Origin: Oncomelania hupensis | Taxonomy: Eukaryota > Mollusca > Gastropoda > Littorinimorpha > Pomatiopsidae | DNA: 64,000 nucleotides | Direction: 5' to 3' | NCBI GenBank assembly: GCA_036898135.1 | Contig: CM072511.1 | Coordinates: forward strand, 73,256,293 to 73,320,292 | In this document: positions 62,825 to 64,000 of the stretch, in pieces | How the letters are laid out: every line of letters starts with the position of its first letter | Position numbering within the stretch: position 1 is the stretch's first letter | Notes under the pieces: model-generated | Told to the model about the DNA's origin: nothing | Seen by the model: the letters and a program-made list of their open reading frames with translations, nothing else | The model's database searches: none | Position numbers and translations under genes: made by a program

Positions 62825-63030
62825 CTTGTCTTGATGTTGAAATCGAAAGGGACTCTGAAGGGCACATGCTCAGTGGTTTATGTTTATTGGGGACTCAATG
62901 AAATTATATTAAAATTTGATTTTTGTTTTAAATTGTTTAATGAGCCAGAGAACGATGATCGGTGCCTTAATAAAGTGGTGTTGCTGATTTACACTATCGA
63001 TTTACATAAAGTGTTTCAACTGCAATGCCC

Positions 63031-63250
63031 TCCTCCCCTCCCCCCTCCATTTCTCTCTCTCTCTCCCTCCCTCTCTCTCTCTCCCTCTCCCTCCCCCCTC
63101 TCCTTTTCTCTCTCAATTCTTTTCTCCGTCATAATTTTGTTGTTGTTTTTGTTATTGTTTCTTCTTCTTCTTCTTCTTCTTCTGCTTCTTCTTCTTCTTC
63201 TTCTTCTTCTTCTCCTCCTCCTCTTCCTCTCTCTCTCTCTCTCTCTCTCA
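63031..63250. repeat. CT and TTC microsatellites inside the transposon
   Basis: CT-rich (63050-63115), TTC (63160-63215) and CT (63227-63250) tracts lie in the transposon's 3' non-coding part. Confidence 0.9.
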
Positions 63251-63710
63251 CTCACCCCGCTTCACACAAATACTAATGCACAAAACAAAGCAACGGCAAA
63301 CAATAACCATACTTCCATAACTTTAATTACAAAGGAAAACTAAACGGTGGCAACGCATCTATTACTAAAATTCTGCAATACAAATGTCGTAACTTGCAAT
63401 TCCTGATAAGAGTTTTCATCTCAATCCGGATACAAGTGTCGTAAAACGACTTACGTCAATTTTATTTCACCTAATTGAAAATACAATAGTCGTAAGTCGA
63501 CATACAACACTTGTATTTCCGTCTTTTTTGCAAAAAATCTACACATTGTTGAGATTACATAGAAAGACATATTTTTCCCTAAAGAAAAAATAACCGGGTC
63601 ATGTATCTCGTCGAACAGATCTAATGTACGAAAGTTTGACTCAATTTGATCCTGAAAAGTTGGTTTTTTTTGAGTTACGACACTTGTATTTCCGGACGAC
63701 GATATCATAG

Positions 63711-63820
63711 TAATAATAACAATAAAAACAATAATAATAATAATAATAAAATTAATAATAATAATAATGATAATAATAATATTAATAATATTAATAATAA
63801 TAATATTAATAATAATTATT

Positions 63821-63859
<39 letters not shown>

Positions 63860-63870
63860 AAGGAATAAAT
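63711..63870. repeat. AAT/ATT trinucleotide tract
   Basis: AAT units with ATTAAT interruptions, then an ATT run. This is the right flank of the transposon insertion site. Confidence 0.9.
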
Positions 63871-64000
63871 AAATAAATATATAATAAAAATAATAAAAAT
63901 AATAACATGAAAAACTGTGTTTTCAAATAAAAATACATCACTTCTATAATTAATTTTGTAGATGCTTACATAGGTTATTTTTTAAAGAAAATATTGTGTC

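Larger units (their letters stand above)
59868..63701 (+). mobile_element. Complete 3.8-kb DNA transposon with 30-bp perfect TIRs
   Basis: The left end begins CGTCGTCCGGAAATACAAGT and the right end is its exact reverse complement over 30 bp. ATAT flanks both sides (59864-59867, 63702-63705). Inside each end, the core ATACAAnTGTCGTAA recurs in both orientations about ten times (near 60046, 60071, 60109, 60131, 60184; 63377, 63428, 63479, 63498). Between them lies one plus-strand gene, now broken, with transposase-like features. The superfamily could not be fixed; the 4-bp TSD argues against hAT (8), Tc1/mariner (TA) and piggyBac (TTAA). It sits in the polymerase gene, 822 bp upstream of the 8-kDa exon. 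Confidence 0.92.

Noticed and set aside
63016..63276. Arg/Glu-rich and Ser/Pro-rich ORFs in the transposon 3' region
   Set aside because: CT/TTC microsatellite translations.

Overview
This window is repeat-rich animal nuclear DNA. The coding exons are short and have GT-AG boundaries, the introns reach 10-15 kb, there are many AAT, AG, AC and GATA microsatellites, and nested non-LTR, LTR and DNA transposons fill most of the space. The mix (RTE-like LINEs with a TAGGA tail, tRNA- and 5S-headed SINEs, a Ty3/gypsy element with integrase before reverse transcriptase, TGACCTTGA-rich repeats) suggests a marine invertebrate, probably a mollusc. That organism call is inference; no species marker is visible.

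One host gene is convincing. It is a minus-strand family X DNA polymerase of the TdT / polymerase mu type, with six exons between 59046 and 27440. Five exon junctions join in compatible phase, and all three catalytic aspartates, both helix-hairpin-helix segments, the GW steric-gate signature and the C-terminus are present. Its 5' part (a BRCT domain would be expected) lies beyond the right edge. One exon carries a frame break in a low-complexity linker.

Region by region. 1-5.7 kb: LINE and SINE scraps, a three-unit palindromic tandem repeat and a possible solo LTR. 5.75-12.8 kb: a complete but dead Gmr1-like LTR retrotransposon (5-bp TSD GCAGC) inserted in a LINE and itself hit by SINEs. 12.8-20 kb: microsatellites, SINEs, a TIR element (15984-17897) that contains other repeats, and a Tigger-like MITE. 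20-27 kb: five near full-length copies of an unusual SINE-like family. 27.4-59 kb: the polymerase gene, whose introns are packed with RTE LINE copies, more SINEs, a solo LTR, hAT-like elements and a Tigger remnant. 59.87-63.70 kb: a 3.8-kb DNA transposon with 30-bp perfect terminal inverted repeats, a 4-bp TSD, about ten subterminal copies of one motif and a decayed transposase-like gene.

The most notable observations are: (1) the SINE-like family with a 5' hairpin and TATA motif, a pentanucleotide tail and no recognisable pol III promoter, including three 53-67 bp remnants each with its own TSD; (2) the transposon at 59868-63701; (3) three CAG...CTG-ended elements with 6-bp TSDs; (4) the PR-IN-RT order of the gypsy-like element; and (5) a solo LTR inserted exactly in a candidate branch-point motif of the polymerase gene.
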